Assembly: GCA_015183035.1 (NCBI GenBank)
Contig: JACZZP010000013.1
Location: 682,001-746,000 of the forward strand
DNA length: 64,000 bases
Origin: Meloidogyne chitwoodi
Taxonomy: Eukaryota > Nematoda > Chromadorea > Rhabditida > Meloidogynidae
Reading direction: 5' to 3'
Below, piece after piece: positions 45,476-56,300 of this stretch. The translations under genes were made by a program, and so were the position numbers. A model generated the notes under the pieces. That model had not been told where the DNA came from, searched no databases, and saw nothing but the letters and a program-made list of their open reading frames with translations. How positions within the stretch are numbered: position 1 is the first letter of the stretch; each line of letters starts with the position of its first letter.

Positions 45476-46869
45476 TATTATTTTCTGTTGTATACTATTT
45501 AAGATAATATGTTGGAAGATGTTAAGGACTTAATTCCTTATACAGTTCTTATTATAAATAATTATGTTAATAGAAAGTTTATTGATTTTCCTTTACATTT
45601 TAAATTGTTGAAATAAATCACGAAATGGATTTGTTCACCAAAATATGGAAAACATATCTTTCGACGAATAAAATTATTAATTAATGAAATTTTTGGAAAA
45701 GTTTTTTTATAAATGTAAATAGAACTGACTTTAAATAATATATAAACGGTTTAATAATTAGTCTCTTTGTCCATATAACGGCTAATTGTTTATAAAGCTT
45801 TGAGGAATAAAGTTTTGCACCAACCACATTGACCTCATAAAAAGTTTATTTATTTTTTTACGTTTTATTAATTTATCATAATTTATTAAATAAATTTTAA
45901 CAATAATAAATAGTTTTAGTTTATTTATTTAACTTGGATTTAATAGTTATAAATCGTACTGGTTACCAGACACCCGAAACCCGGCTCTTTTTCGACCCGA
46001 CATTTTCAACATTACCCGATGCTTGACAATTAAATATTTTTTCTATTCCTTATTTGACTTCAATTGGGGGAAGAGAAAAATAATTAAAGGGAAGAATTTA
46101 TCTATATTTAAATGGTTCTGTGAAATCTCAACCCGAATTCGACCCAAGAAATTTTAAGCTGACCAAACCCGACCAGACACGTGAGCTCTACCATAACAAC
46201 TGATATTTAGCTCTGTTATAAATGTAGTAAATGAGTTAATATTTTAGTAATAATGAGTAATCGTAAAAACTTTTTTACCTAACTAAAAGTAAAAAAAGGG
46301 GAGAGGAATGTAAAAAACTGGCATTTTCCAAACCATTGAACCAAATAAAATTTAAAAAAAATGTTTGCAATTTGGAGCTAACAGTGAAGAGTAAACCATC
46401 AATTTTAATGATGGGCATTTGTATGTGTGGCCAAAAACTTTCAAAATATTCAAGCTAAATTCTATAAATATAAATTTTCTTTTCCTTTATAGAATATTCA
46501 AAATTTAAATACATATTTTTTGGAATATTAACCATTTTATTGTTTATTTACAAATAATATGTTTCACAAAAATATTAAAACAAATTTAGAAATTTGTAAA
46601 AGTAGAATAATTAAATAGAAGAGAGATATATACAACCATAAAAACAACCCAGAGATAAAAAAATAAAATAAAAATTTTTTAAGAAAATTAAAATATTGCA
46701 AAAGGAATACCCAAAACCTTTATAGTAAAGATTAAGTTGTGCCTATAAAATTAATTTTTACTTCCTTAGTTGTTTTACAAAATAAACTTTAAATATTCAA
46801 TAAATATATTAATTAAATTCTTTTTAAATATTTTTTATTTAAAATTTCCCTAAAAAGTATTTAGCAATT

Positions 46870-49800
46870 ATGTTATTTCCTTCTTCTGTTTCTTCATCTC
46901 CTGCTGTGAAAATTAAAGTTGGAGGAGGCGTTGCTGCGACAACACAACAATCTTCAATAAATCCTCCAATTGGAGGTGGTCGACATTATTTTTCAACACT
47001 TTTACGTCGAATGGACCAAGAAAAAGTTTCTAGTTCAAAAATTGAAGAAAATACAAAAAATGGAATTACTACAAATATTGATGGAGAAATTAATGGATTA
47101 AAATCGTCATCTACTTCAAAGGGTGGAATAACACATAAAATTAGAGTAATACTTCCTCATGGTAAATTATTTTATAGGGAAACTTATTTTTATTTTAAAA
47201 TTAATTTTTAAGTTCTTCTTTTTCTGTCAACTCTGCTTTATGGACTTATTGGTGCATTAGTGAGTATTAAAAAAATAAAAATAATTTTTTTTTGCTTTTT
47301 AAAATTTATTAAAATTCCCTGGGTCATTAAAAAATTTAATTTTATTTATTTTTAATTAAATTCATTTTTTTAAAATTTAATTTTATTTTTTTTTAAATAA
47401 AAAAAGATTTTTCAACGTTTGGAACGTCCCTTTGAAGTTTTACATTTAAAAGAACACACAGAAGCTATAATAAATGCTCAAAATGAACTTTTTATTACTT
47501 CTAATTTATCAAATATTAATGACAAAAATGAATTAATTAAAGAAGAAATTTTAATAGAAAAGGCAATTGATAATCTTATTAAAGTATATATGGAAGGTTT
47601 TTTAAAATTATTTAAAATAATTTTTACTTTTTTTTAAATTTTTAATTTTTTAAAGCATTTGAACAAGGAATTCGTGCAGATGAATTAGCTATTGAAATTG
47701 AAGATTTTAATAATAAAAAATTAAAAAATTATAAACAAAAAGAAGAGGAAGATATTTTACATAAACGTTTACCTAAATGGCATTTTCATTCTTCTTTATT
47801 TTTTACTACAACTCTTTTAACTTCTATTGGTTATGGAAATTTAGGTTATTTATTTATTTATTTTTAATTAAATAATTTAATTATTTTAAATAATTATTTG
47901 CGATCTCTCAGTAATTAAAACATCAACCAGAAAATTAATGGAATTTAAAATAATTACTGTAGAAGTTAAATAAAAGAGAAAAAGAATAAATAAAGCATTG
48001 CCTTGATAGTTCAGTGGTATAAAGCCTCTGACGTATACTTAAAGAGTGATAAAGGTTCAAACCTTTCGGTGGTCAAACAATTTAATTTTCTCCTATGATA
48101 TTAAAATAAAAATTTTAAACCAATTTTAATATATAAATAGCATTTTATTAATTTTTTATAGTCCCAATATCACCATTTGGCCGTCTTTTTTGTATTTTTT
48201 ATGCTTTTCTTGGTATTCCATTAACTTTAATAACAATAGCAGATGTTGCAAAATATTTAAGTGATTTAATTTTAAATATTGGACATTGGTTAGAGAAAAA
48301 ATTAAAAAACAAAAATGAAATAAAAAAAATAAATCAAATAGAGATAAAAGAAGAAGGAAGAAATGAAGAAGAAGAAGAAGAGGAGGAATGTATTCTAAGA
48401 GAAGCTGGACCTTATACAAAGGTATTTTTTAAAATAAATATTATTTTTTTAATTAATTATTTTTAAGGGTTTTGTACTTCTTTTACTTCTTGGCTATATG
48501 ATTGTGAGTCTTTTAATAAATTAAAAATTAATAAATTTAATTTAAGGCAATGGCTATTTTATTTTGGAATATTCAACCTGATTGGGATTTACTTGAATCA
48601 TTTTATTTTACTTTAATTACTTTAGTTTGTTTATTTGTTTTTATTTTTATTAAATAAGTAAAATAAATTAAAAAAAAAATAAATTTTATTTAATTAAAAA
48701 ATAAACTTTGGTTAGACAAAAACGAGAGAGTTAAGATCTTGCAGGCAATAATAAGAGAGAAATATATAGCAGAGAAAAATCTTTTATTAAAAAAATAAAT
48801 TCTTAATAAATTTTTAATAAATTTATTTTTTTTATGTAACAATTGGTTTTGGTGATTTTTGTCCAACACTTGAAGATAGTACTTATTCTTCTTCATTAAT
48901 AAAAAATCAAAAATATAATTCTACTACTAGTAATAATTTAATAATATCTCCAACAACTTCAACATCTTTTGGGTGGATTATTTTTATTTTTGTTGGATTA
49001 ACATTAACTACATTAACGGTAGATATGATTGGATATAGTTATATTGAAAGTTTGTTTTTCTTTTTTAATTTTTAAATTTAATATTTAAATTAGAGAGATA
49101 TTGGAATAACTGAGAGTTAACTAATAAGAATAATATCTAAGTTGGAATAATTGGGAGTGTTTATTTTATTTATTTTTAATTGTAAAATTATTAAAATTAA
49201 AAAATAAATTAATTAATTTAAATATTACAGGAATTCATACATTGGGACGTGGCTTTCATTTAGGATCTCTTCTTACAATGTTTTATTTAAAAATAATTTT
49301 TAAAATATATTTATATTTTTTAAAAAAGGTTAAAATTAGGCAGAGGAGATGCTGGGCCAGATTCTGCTCGTTTATTAAAACAATTACATTCTGGGGCTTT
49401 TATGTATTTTTTTAAATTAATTTATAATTAATTTATATTTTACTTTTAAAGTCCAGCTGATTTTAAATTAATTCCTTATATTGACCAATTATTAAGTCAA
49501 CGTCCTTCTATTGAAACTGTTTTGCCTGATAATACAAGTGGACAAAAAGTATTTATTTATTTTTAATTAATTATTACTCTAATGGCCTTAAAATAGTGAC
49601 CGGCGCAAAAGTGTCTGTCCGGATTATTTGTTTCTTATCAAAGTGTGCAGTGTAGCACAGTCTCTCGCTTTGTGTCTAACAAAAATCCGGAACAAATGCA
49701 GTGAGAGCATTTACACAGAAAACTGTTTATTTTACCGCACTTCGCGTCTGCCGTTGTAAATGCTCTCACTGCTTCCGGTTTTTTGTTAGACACAAAGCGA

Positions 49801-50222
49801 GAGACTGTGTTACACTGCACACTTTGATAAGAAACAAATAATCCGGACAGACACTCGGTCACTACTTAAAAATGGTCAAATGTTTGTAATTTTAAAATAT
49901 TAAATTAATTTTATATATTTTAAAATTTATAAGTAAAAAGGGAATAATTAATGTTTTTTTTAAATAAATTAATTAACACAGTTTAGAATATTTATAAAAA
50001 AAATAATTTATTTATTTATTTTGTCTATTTTATTTAATTTTAAATTTTATTATATTTAAATTAATTTATTATTTTTTTAAATAAAATATTAATTTATTAA
50101 AAAATATTTATTTTTAGCTTCAATTCGGCTTTTCTTTTTTGCCTGATCCAAATAAATTGTCTACTACTTCGACTACTAAAAATTTAAGAAATATTAAAAA
50201 ACGTTCAGGAATATTTATTTAA
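46870..50222 (+). CDS. Two-pore-domain potassium channel (TWK family)
   Basis: A K2P leak channel with four membrane spans and two pore loops per subunit. The start MLFPSSVSSSPAVKIKVGGG begins a long low-complexity N-terminal cytosolic part. TM1 is VLLFLSTLLYGLIGALIF followed by QRLERP, and an extracellular cap helix follows. Pore 1 is LFFTTTLLTSIGYGN; then VPISPFGRLFCIFYAFLGIP then LTLITIADVAKYLSDLIL. A Glu-rich loop comes next, then GFVLLLLLGYMIAMAILFWN. Pore 2 is SFYFTLITLVTIGFGDF, the last span WIIFIFVGLTLTTLTVDMIG then YSYIERIH. About 470 aa and eleven or so exons. The intron between pore-2 halves has no AG acceptor at the place required by the frame. The C. elegans TWK counterpart is not resolved. 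Confidence 0.9.
48000..48077 (+). pseudogene. tRNA-like sequence with A and B boxes
   Basis: GCCTTGATAGTTCAGTGGTA contains a good A box (TAGTTCAGTGGT) and AAGGTTCAAACCTTT a good B box and T-arm, at normal tRNA spacing. The acceptor strands do not pair well and the anticodon stem is poor, so this is more likely a tRNA pseudogene or SINE-type remnant than a working tRNA. It lies in an intron of the K+ channel gene, on the same strand. Confidence 0.35.
49587..49871. mobile_element. Long-palindrome MITE in K+ channel intron
   Basis: A 271-bp element (49594-49864) beginning TAGTGACCGG and ending CGGTCACTA. The arms of about 100 bp are near-perfect reverse complements (for example GTGTCTGTCCGGATTATTTG on the left). 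They enclose GCAGTGAGAGCATTTAC and its complement. The flanking direct repeat CTTAAAA occurs directly before (49587-49593) and after (49865-49871). The open frame across it is an artefact of the palindrome. It has TAG-type ends like the hAT-type elements in this window. It lies in the last or next-to-last channel intron. Confidence 0.85.
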
Positions 50223-50692
50223 ATTAATTAATTATTAAATTAATTTAATTATTTAAGTTAATTTTAAAAAATATTTTCTATTTAATTTAAAAAATATTTT
50301 AATAAAATAATTATTTTGATATTTTGGGTTAAATCTAAAAATGAAAGAATAAAAAATCAGAGCAACCACTAAATATATTTATTTATTTATTTGTAGAGTC
50401 CACCCATTGATTGACAAAAAATAAAATATAAATTATATTTTATTTCGCGCACCTTTAAAATAATTATTTTTTTTTCTTTTAACCAAAATAATATTAATTA
50501 ATTTATTTAAATATATTTACTACTCTCTTAAATTTAAAATAATTTAAAAATATATATTTATTAAATTAATAAGGTATATTTTGAATATAATTTGTTATTT
50601 TTCCTGAAAAAGAAAAAGAAAAGAAATATTTGTTTTCTACATTTTTTTTGATTTTTTAAAATAAAATATAGTAGTCCACCCCTAAAGATCGA

Positions 50693-50852
50693 AACCCAAA
50701 AGATCGAATGAAAGCCAATTTGTGAACTTGCCAGTTCGGTCAAATCACTTAAAACAATTTGGTCCATTTCAAAGTTGGACTTACAAGAAGTGTTTTATTA
50801 ATTGACCGAACTGGCAAGTTCACAAATTGGCTTTCATTCGATCTTTTGGGTT
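50693..50852. mobile_element. Perfect palindrome, 51-bp arms
   Basis: The left arm 50693-50743 (starting AACCCAAAAGATCGAATG, ending GCCAGTTCGGTCAA) and the right arm 50802-50852 are exact reverse complements, with a 58-bp spacer. Exact arm identity indicates recent insertion or gene-conversion maintenance. The similar words AAAATATAGTAG (left) and AAAATATAATAG (right) lie some distance outside the arms. It is non-coding; the MITE type is unassigned. Confidence 0.8.
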
Positions 50853-52230
50853 GACCCAAAATATAATAGTGCATTATCTAATCTTTTTTAAAATATATTA
50901 TTAATTTAAAAAGAACTCTTTAATATATGTATAACCTAATTTATTTAAATTAATTAATACTAGAAATGATTAATATCTTCTCTAAATATAATTATTTATT
51001 TAGAGGTCAAAAAAGATTAATTTTTAACGACAGCCTTGAGAAATAAAAAAAAATAATGATGAGATGATCATCTTTTTCTTTTACCTTTACTACTCTTTTA
51101 CAAATTGTGTTGTTTTTCTCTTTTATTTTATTTTTAAATAAAATAGGTATATTTATTTGCGCGGACTTTTTTTCTTTTATTCAGTCACTATTGCACTTAA
51201 TAATAAATAAATTAATTTATAAAAATATATTTATTAATTTATATATATTTTTAAATAAATTAATTAATAAAAATATATTTATTAATTTATGTATATTTTT
51301 AAATATTAAAAAAAGAAAATATTAATTAATTAATTAAATATTTATTTATTATTTTTTAATTAATTTTAAGTGAAAGAAATTATTTAAAATAAAAAATAAT
51401 TTATAAAAAAGAATAATTTTAGTCTTATTTAATTTAATTTTAATTAAAAAAAAAATTTTTTTAATTAAAAAGAAACTTTTTTTTCTTAAGAAACGATAGG
51501 AGTTGATAGACTTGGGGAAATAAATAGATAATTATTTAATAAATAATTAATTAATTTTTAAATTAATTATTTTAATTTTCTTTTATTTTTTATTTTCAAT
51601 TTATTTTTATTTTGACCGCTCTTTTTCTTTAAAAAAAAAATATTTTTTTTCTGTAAAAAGAAATAAAAAAAACTTTTTTAGATCCCGCGATTAATTTGTC
51701 AAAAATATTTCTTTTTTATTTTATATAAAATAAATATCTTTTCTTTAATTTGCGCATTCAAGCATTTTATATATATATAAATCATTTTATTTATTAAAAT
51801 ATATTTTTTTAATTTTAAAATTTCTCTCAGATTTAATCTTTAATTAATAAATAATCTTGTTTTTATTTTATTTTAAAAAGTAATAATATTTATTTTTAAA
51901 TTTTATTATAATTTTAATTTTTATTTATTTTTCTTAATTTAATTAAATTTTACTTTTTTATTAATAAAAATATATTAATTTTATATATTTAAATACACTT
52001 TATACAAATAAAAAAAAAAATATATATTTTATTTTTAAAAAGACTGACCTGATCCTTCTTATATTTATTTACATAAAGAAGTAGTCAGTCAGTCTGAGAA
52101 AAAAATGTTCAGTGACACAAAAATATTTAATTTTTTAGGAAAATTAAAATTAAATTTATTTTTTAAATTTATTTAATATCTAATTTACCTCTCTTTTTTA
52201 ATTATTTAATATTTTAAAATTAAATATATA

Positions 52231-52444
52231 AAGGTACACACCTCAACTGAGTCTGCACAAATGAGTCTGGCTCAACAGAGTCTAACTTTGTTCAAATTCA
52301 ACTAAATTAATTTATTTTCATCTCTTTCGACTCAGCTCGAAGAGCTCTTTCAAATGAGCTATAATTTGTATTTTTATATTTTTCGTATCTAGAAAAAACT
52401 TAAATTAAACTTTAAAACTGTGACTCAAGTTGAGGTGTACCCTT
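52231..52444. mobile_element. TIR element AAGGTACACACCTC
   Basis: The left end AAGGTACACACCTCAACTGA and the right end TCAAGTTGAGGTGTACCCTT are inverted repeats of about 22 bp. The interior has ACTGAGTCTGCACAAATGAG-type words repeated (GAGTCT three times) and no ORF. The flanks are TATA and ATAA, so the target site is probably a short TA-rich one. Confidence 0.7.
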
Positions 52445-53367
52445 ATAATATTTTTAAATTAATTACAAAAATATTTAAATTTTATTTTTTTAAATTATTA
52501 TTAAATTGTTCTATATTTTTTTATTTGTCCACTCACCTTATATCCTCTCTCTCTTCCCTTTATATAAATAAATATAAAAATAATTTTAGAGTGGAATAAA
52601 AATAAAAAGATTTTAAAAAAAAAATGCGCGAAGGAGACTAACAAATTCTTTTATTTTCTTTTATTTTCTTTTATTTTTCTATTCAATCCCTTCACAAATA
52701 ATAACCCGAAAATTTCTTTTCCTTCCCTCTTAAATTGCTAACAAATTTATTTATTTATTTATTTGCTTGCCCAAAGGCGATCCAAAAAATATTATTTTAT
52801 GACTACCCATTTATTCTAATAAATAAATAAATATTTATAAACAACCAATAATATATTAATTATTTTCTTTCTCTCTAAATAACCATGAAAATAACCTTCA
52901 ACACCCCCTATTGAGGGGGATATTTGGGCGCTGAATTAAATTAGGCGCAAACTCTTTTAAATTAAATAATTAATATTTTGAGAAATTAAAATTATTTTTA
53001 AATATTTTTTAGTCAAAATAAATATATTTAAAAAATTATAGTCAAATAATATAAATTTTTTAGAGAGAATTTTGATTTTTTTAGCCTTAAATATATTTAA
53101 TAACCGGAAAATTTGAATTTTTTGAGAAGTTAAATATAAAAAGTTGATTAAAATATTATTTATAATTATTTTAAAATTAATTTTAAACAAACCTAATTTT
53201 TTAAATAATTAATTTTTTTTTTTAATAAATAAATTCGCGCCCAAACGTCCCCAAATTTAGCCAATTATTAACGTAATTTATTTGTCTAATTCTTATATTT
53301 TTTATTAAATAAATATTATTATTATATTTTTATTTAGGTATTTATTTTATATTAAAAAATTTAAAAA

Positions 53368-56300
53368 ATGGAATTTATTTCTTCTCCTCAAAATTTAAAT
53401 AATTTACCTATTTTTGTATTTATTGTAATTAATGAAGAAAAAGAAGAGAATAATGACAATTTAAATAATAATAATAATTCATCTTTTATTTGTTCACAGG
53501 TTAGAAAATTAAAATAAAATAAAATTATATGTGGCTCTCGGAAAATCGGTCAATACTCGGAAAATGCGTCAGTATCAGAACAAAAAATCACAAGAAAAAA
53601 CAAAAATATATGAAAAACACAAAAACATGTTTAAGGTAGAAAAACAAATAGAAAAATGTTTTTTGTTTCATGTATTTTTATTTTTTACTCAAAAATACAT
53701 TTTTGTGTTTTTCCAAGAAAACCAGAATATACAATACAAAAATATATAAAAATACAAGTGCATAAAAAGTAAAATGCTTTTTTTTTGTATTTCATAGATT
53801 TTTGTTTTTTCTTGTGATTTTTTGTATTGATACTGACGCATTTTCCGGTTACGATATATGTTACTCATCTCTTCACAGACTTTTTGAATTCTTCTAAAAT
53901 ATTTCTTTTTTAAATTAAAGTTATATAATTATTTTTTATTTCTCGGCACCGAACTGGGCTATTCCTGGATTTTATTGAGCAAGTCCAGAATTGAAATTTT
54001 TGTAATTTTCCGGGTTAAACCCCTCAAGAATGTTTATATATTTTTCTGAATTATTTTCTGACCTATCCGAATTTTTTTTCTGTAAAGTTTTTGTTTAGAA
54101 TCTGACAGAAAAATTTGATTTTTTAAAAAATTAAATAAAATATTTAATAAATAAATTAATTAATTTATTTATTTTTATTTAAAAAAGGATTCAACAATAA
54201 TAACATCTTCTTCTTCTTCTTCTTTATCTTCTAATTGTGGTGATATTATTTCTTCTTCTTCTCCACCTCCTGATCCAAAACAAGAAGAAGAAGAAGAAGA
54301 AGAAGAAGAATATTTAAATAATAAAAAACAATTAATTAATTCTTCAATAAAAAATAATAAAAATAATTATTATATTTCTTCTTCTTCATTTTCATCAAAT
54401 AAACAAAAAAATAATAATTTAATACTTTTATTAAATTATTTTTTATTTGACCCTAATAATAAAATTAATATTGAAGAAAATAAAGAAGAAATTAAACAAT
54501 TAAAATTAAATATAAATAATATTTTTGAAAAATTAGAAAAGGTAAATAAATTAAATAAATTAAAATAAAAATTAATTAAAGTAAATAAAATTAAAAAAAA
54601 ATTAATTAAAATTTATTTAAAAAGTTTTATTTTTATTCCCTCTTAATAGGTTATATTTACTCTCACACCTCTCTTTACCTTTACTCCCCTCTTCTCTTTT
54701 AATTAAATTAATAAATAAAAATTAATTTAAATAAAAATTAATTTAAAAAAAAAAATAATTTAAAAAATATATAAAATTAATTATTTTATTCAATTTTAAT
54801 TAAATTATATTTTAATTTAAAATTAATTAAAATATTTTAAAAAATATTAGAAGACAATAAGCTATTTTTACTCTTCTTTTCTCTCTTTTTTTAATTTAAA
54901 ATTAATTTAAAATTAAAATAAAAATGTTAAAATATTATTTTAACATTTTAGTTTGAAAAAGAATTAAAAAATAAATATCCGAATATATTAATTGTATGTA
55001 ATAAACGTTCAATTCGTCAATTACTTTATCCTTTATGTACACAAGCATTTCTTACAAAATTAGAAAATGAAGGAGAAGAACAAGTTTATTTATTTATTTA
55101 AATAAATTAATTAATTTATTTATTTTTTAATTTAAGGCATTTTCTGCTCAATTACCTTTACCTAAACTTTTTCATTGTTTTTTGCCTTATCCTTTAATTA
55201 ATGCCTTAAATTATTTTAATAAAATATCTTCAACATCTCCAAATATTTTAAATAATGAAAAACAACAAAATGAATATAAAAAAGTTTTTTTTTTAATTTT
55301 TAATATTTTTAAAATTCTAAGAAAATAATTAGGGTAGACAAACGCTTAAACTTTAAAATTATCAAAAGAAATACTTTTTTAATTAAAAATATTTGTATTA
55401 AATGTTTTATATTAATTTATTATTTTTTAAATATTTTGGAATTTTTGGTTAATTTTTAAAATTAAAAAATTAGAAAAATGTTCATATTTTTCGAATTGTA
55501 GTTGTTGTCCTTTTTTTGGTCATAACTTGAAAAATATTTAACAAAAAAATTTTAAATTTTTAACAAATTTAGATGGACCTTTAAAGAATTTATTTACAAA
55601 ATTTTATAAAATTAGGTTAACTTTTGATAATTTTATTGGGAAAATAAAATTTAAATTATACCTATATTTATAGTTTTCTTTTAAAAAATAATTATATTTA
55701 AATTTAATTTTTTTAAAGAATTTTTCTTCATCAAAAAAAGAATTATTTGAAATGTATGAAACATTTATTTCTTTAAATATTGACCAATTAAATAAATTAA
55801 TAATAAATAATAAAGAACAAATACAACAAGGATATAAATCTATGCTTTGGTTATTTAATTTAATTAAATTAATTTTAATAATATTTTAAATAATATTTTA
55901 ATTAATTTAAATAATATTTTAATTTATTTAAAATATTTAGTATTGATAATTTAAATAAAATAAATCCAAAAACAATAATTCGTGCACGTGGTCTTCCCTG
56001 GCAAGTATCTGATTTGGACGTTGCTCTTTTCTTTTCTGGTTTAGAAATTACAAAGTAATTTAATTAAAATAATTAATTTATTAATTAATTAATTATTAAT
56101 TAATTAATTTAATTTAGTGGTGGAGTTATTTTATGTTTAGGACCAGAAGGTAGACGTAATGGAGAATGTATTGTTAGATTTGAAGTAAATTAATTAATTT
56201 AAAATTATATAAAAATTATTTTTAATTTTTATAGACTCAAGAATATCGTGATTGGGCTTTAGAACGTCATAAAAGTAATTTAAGACAAAGATATATTGAA

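Larger units (their letters stand above)
44839..46869. other. Intergenic region upstream of eL22 and the K+ channel
   Basis: Two kilobases between divergent starts. It holds a truncated family-A MITE (45133-45224) abutted by a second palindromic element (45225-45475). There is also a CCCGA-rich tract at about 45.96-46.19 kb (ACCCGAAACCCGG, CGACCCGACA, AACCCGAATTCGACCC), reminiscent in word content of the CGGGAA element at 34.9 kb. The eL22 promoter should lie within the first few hundred bases. The rest is AT-rich with no ORF. Confidence 0.6.
50223..53367. other. Very AT-rich intergenic region upstream of ESRP
   Basis: 3.1 kb with no gene. It contains a perfect 51-bp-arm palindrome (50693-50852), a 214-bp TIR element (52231-52444), a small CCCCCTATTGAGGGGG hairpin near 52.91 kb, and long T/A tracts. 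Open frames at 51107-51325 and 52957-53190 are strings of Ile/Leu/Lys/Asn codons without homology or splice support. The ESRP promoter is somewhere here. Confidence 0.65.

Noticed and set aside
45960..46195. CCCGA-rich tract as another hAT-like CGGGAA element
   Set aside because: Word content is similar, but I could not find terminal inverted repeats or a target-site duplication.
48156..48419. 87-aa Leu-rich minus-strand ORF
   Set aside because: Antisense shadow of the K+ channel exon encoding VPISPFGRLF and the Glu-rich loop.
49638..49862. 74-aa Cys-rich minus-strand ORF
   Set aside because: It lies entirely within the palindromic MITE of the K+ channel intron; its internal symmetry (the start and end repeat each other) is an artefact of the inverted arms.
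51107..53190. Ile/Lys/Asn-rich ORFs at 51107-51325 and 52957-53190
   Set aside because: AT-composition artefacts without homology or splice support.
53531..53749. 72-aa Lys-rich ORF in ESRP intron 1
   Set aside because: It coincides with the left half of a TIR element and has no homology.
55356..55636. Inverted 14-mer AAAATTATCAAAAG in an ESRP intron
   Set aside because: Such short A/T-rich matches are expected by chance here; there are no extended arms or flanking duplication.
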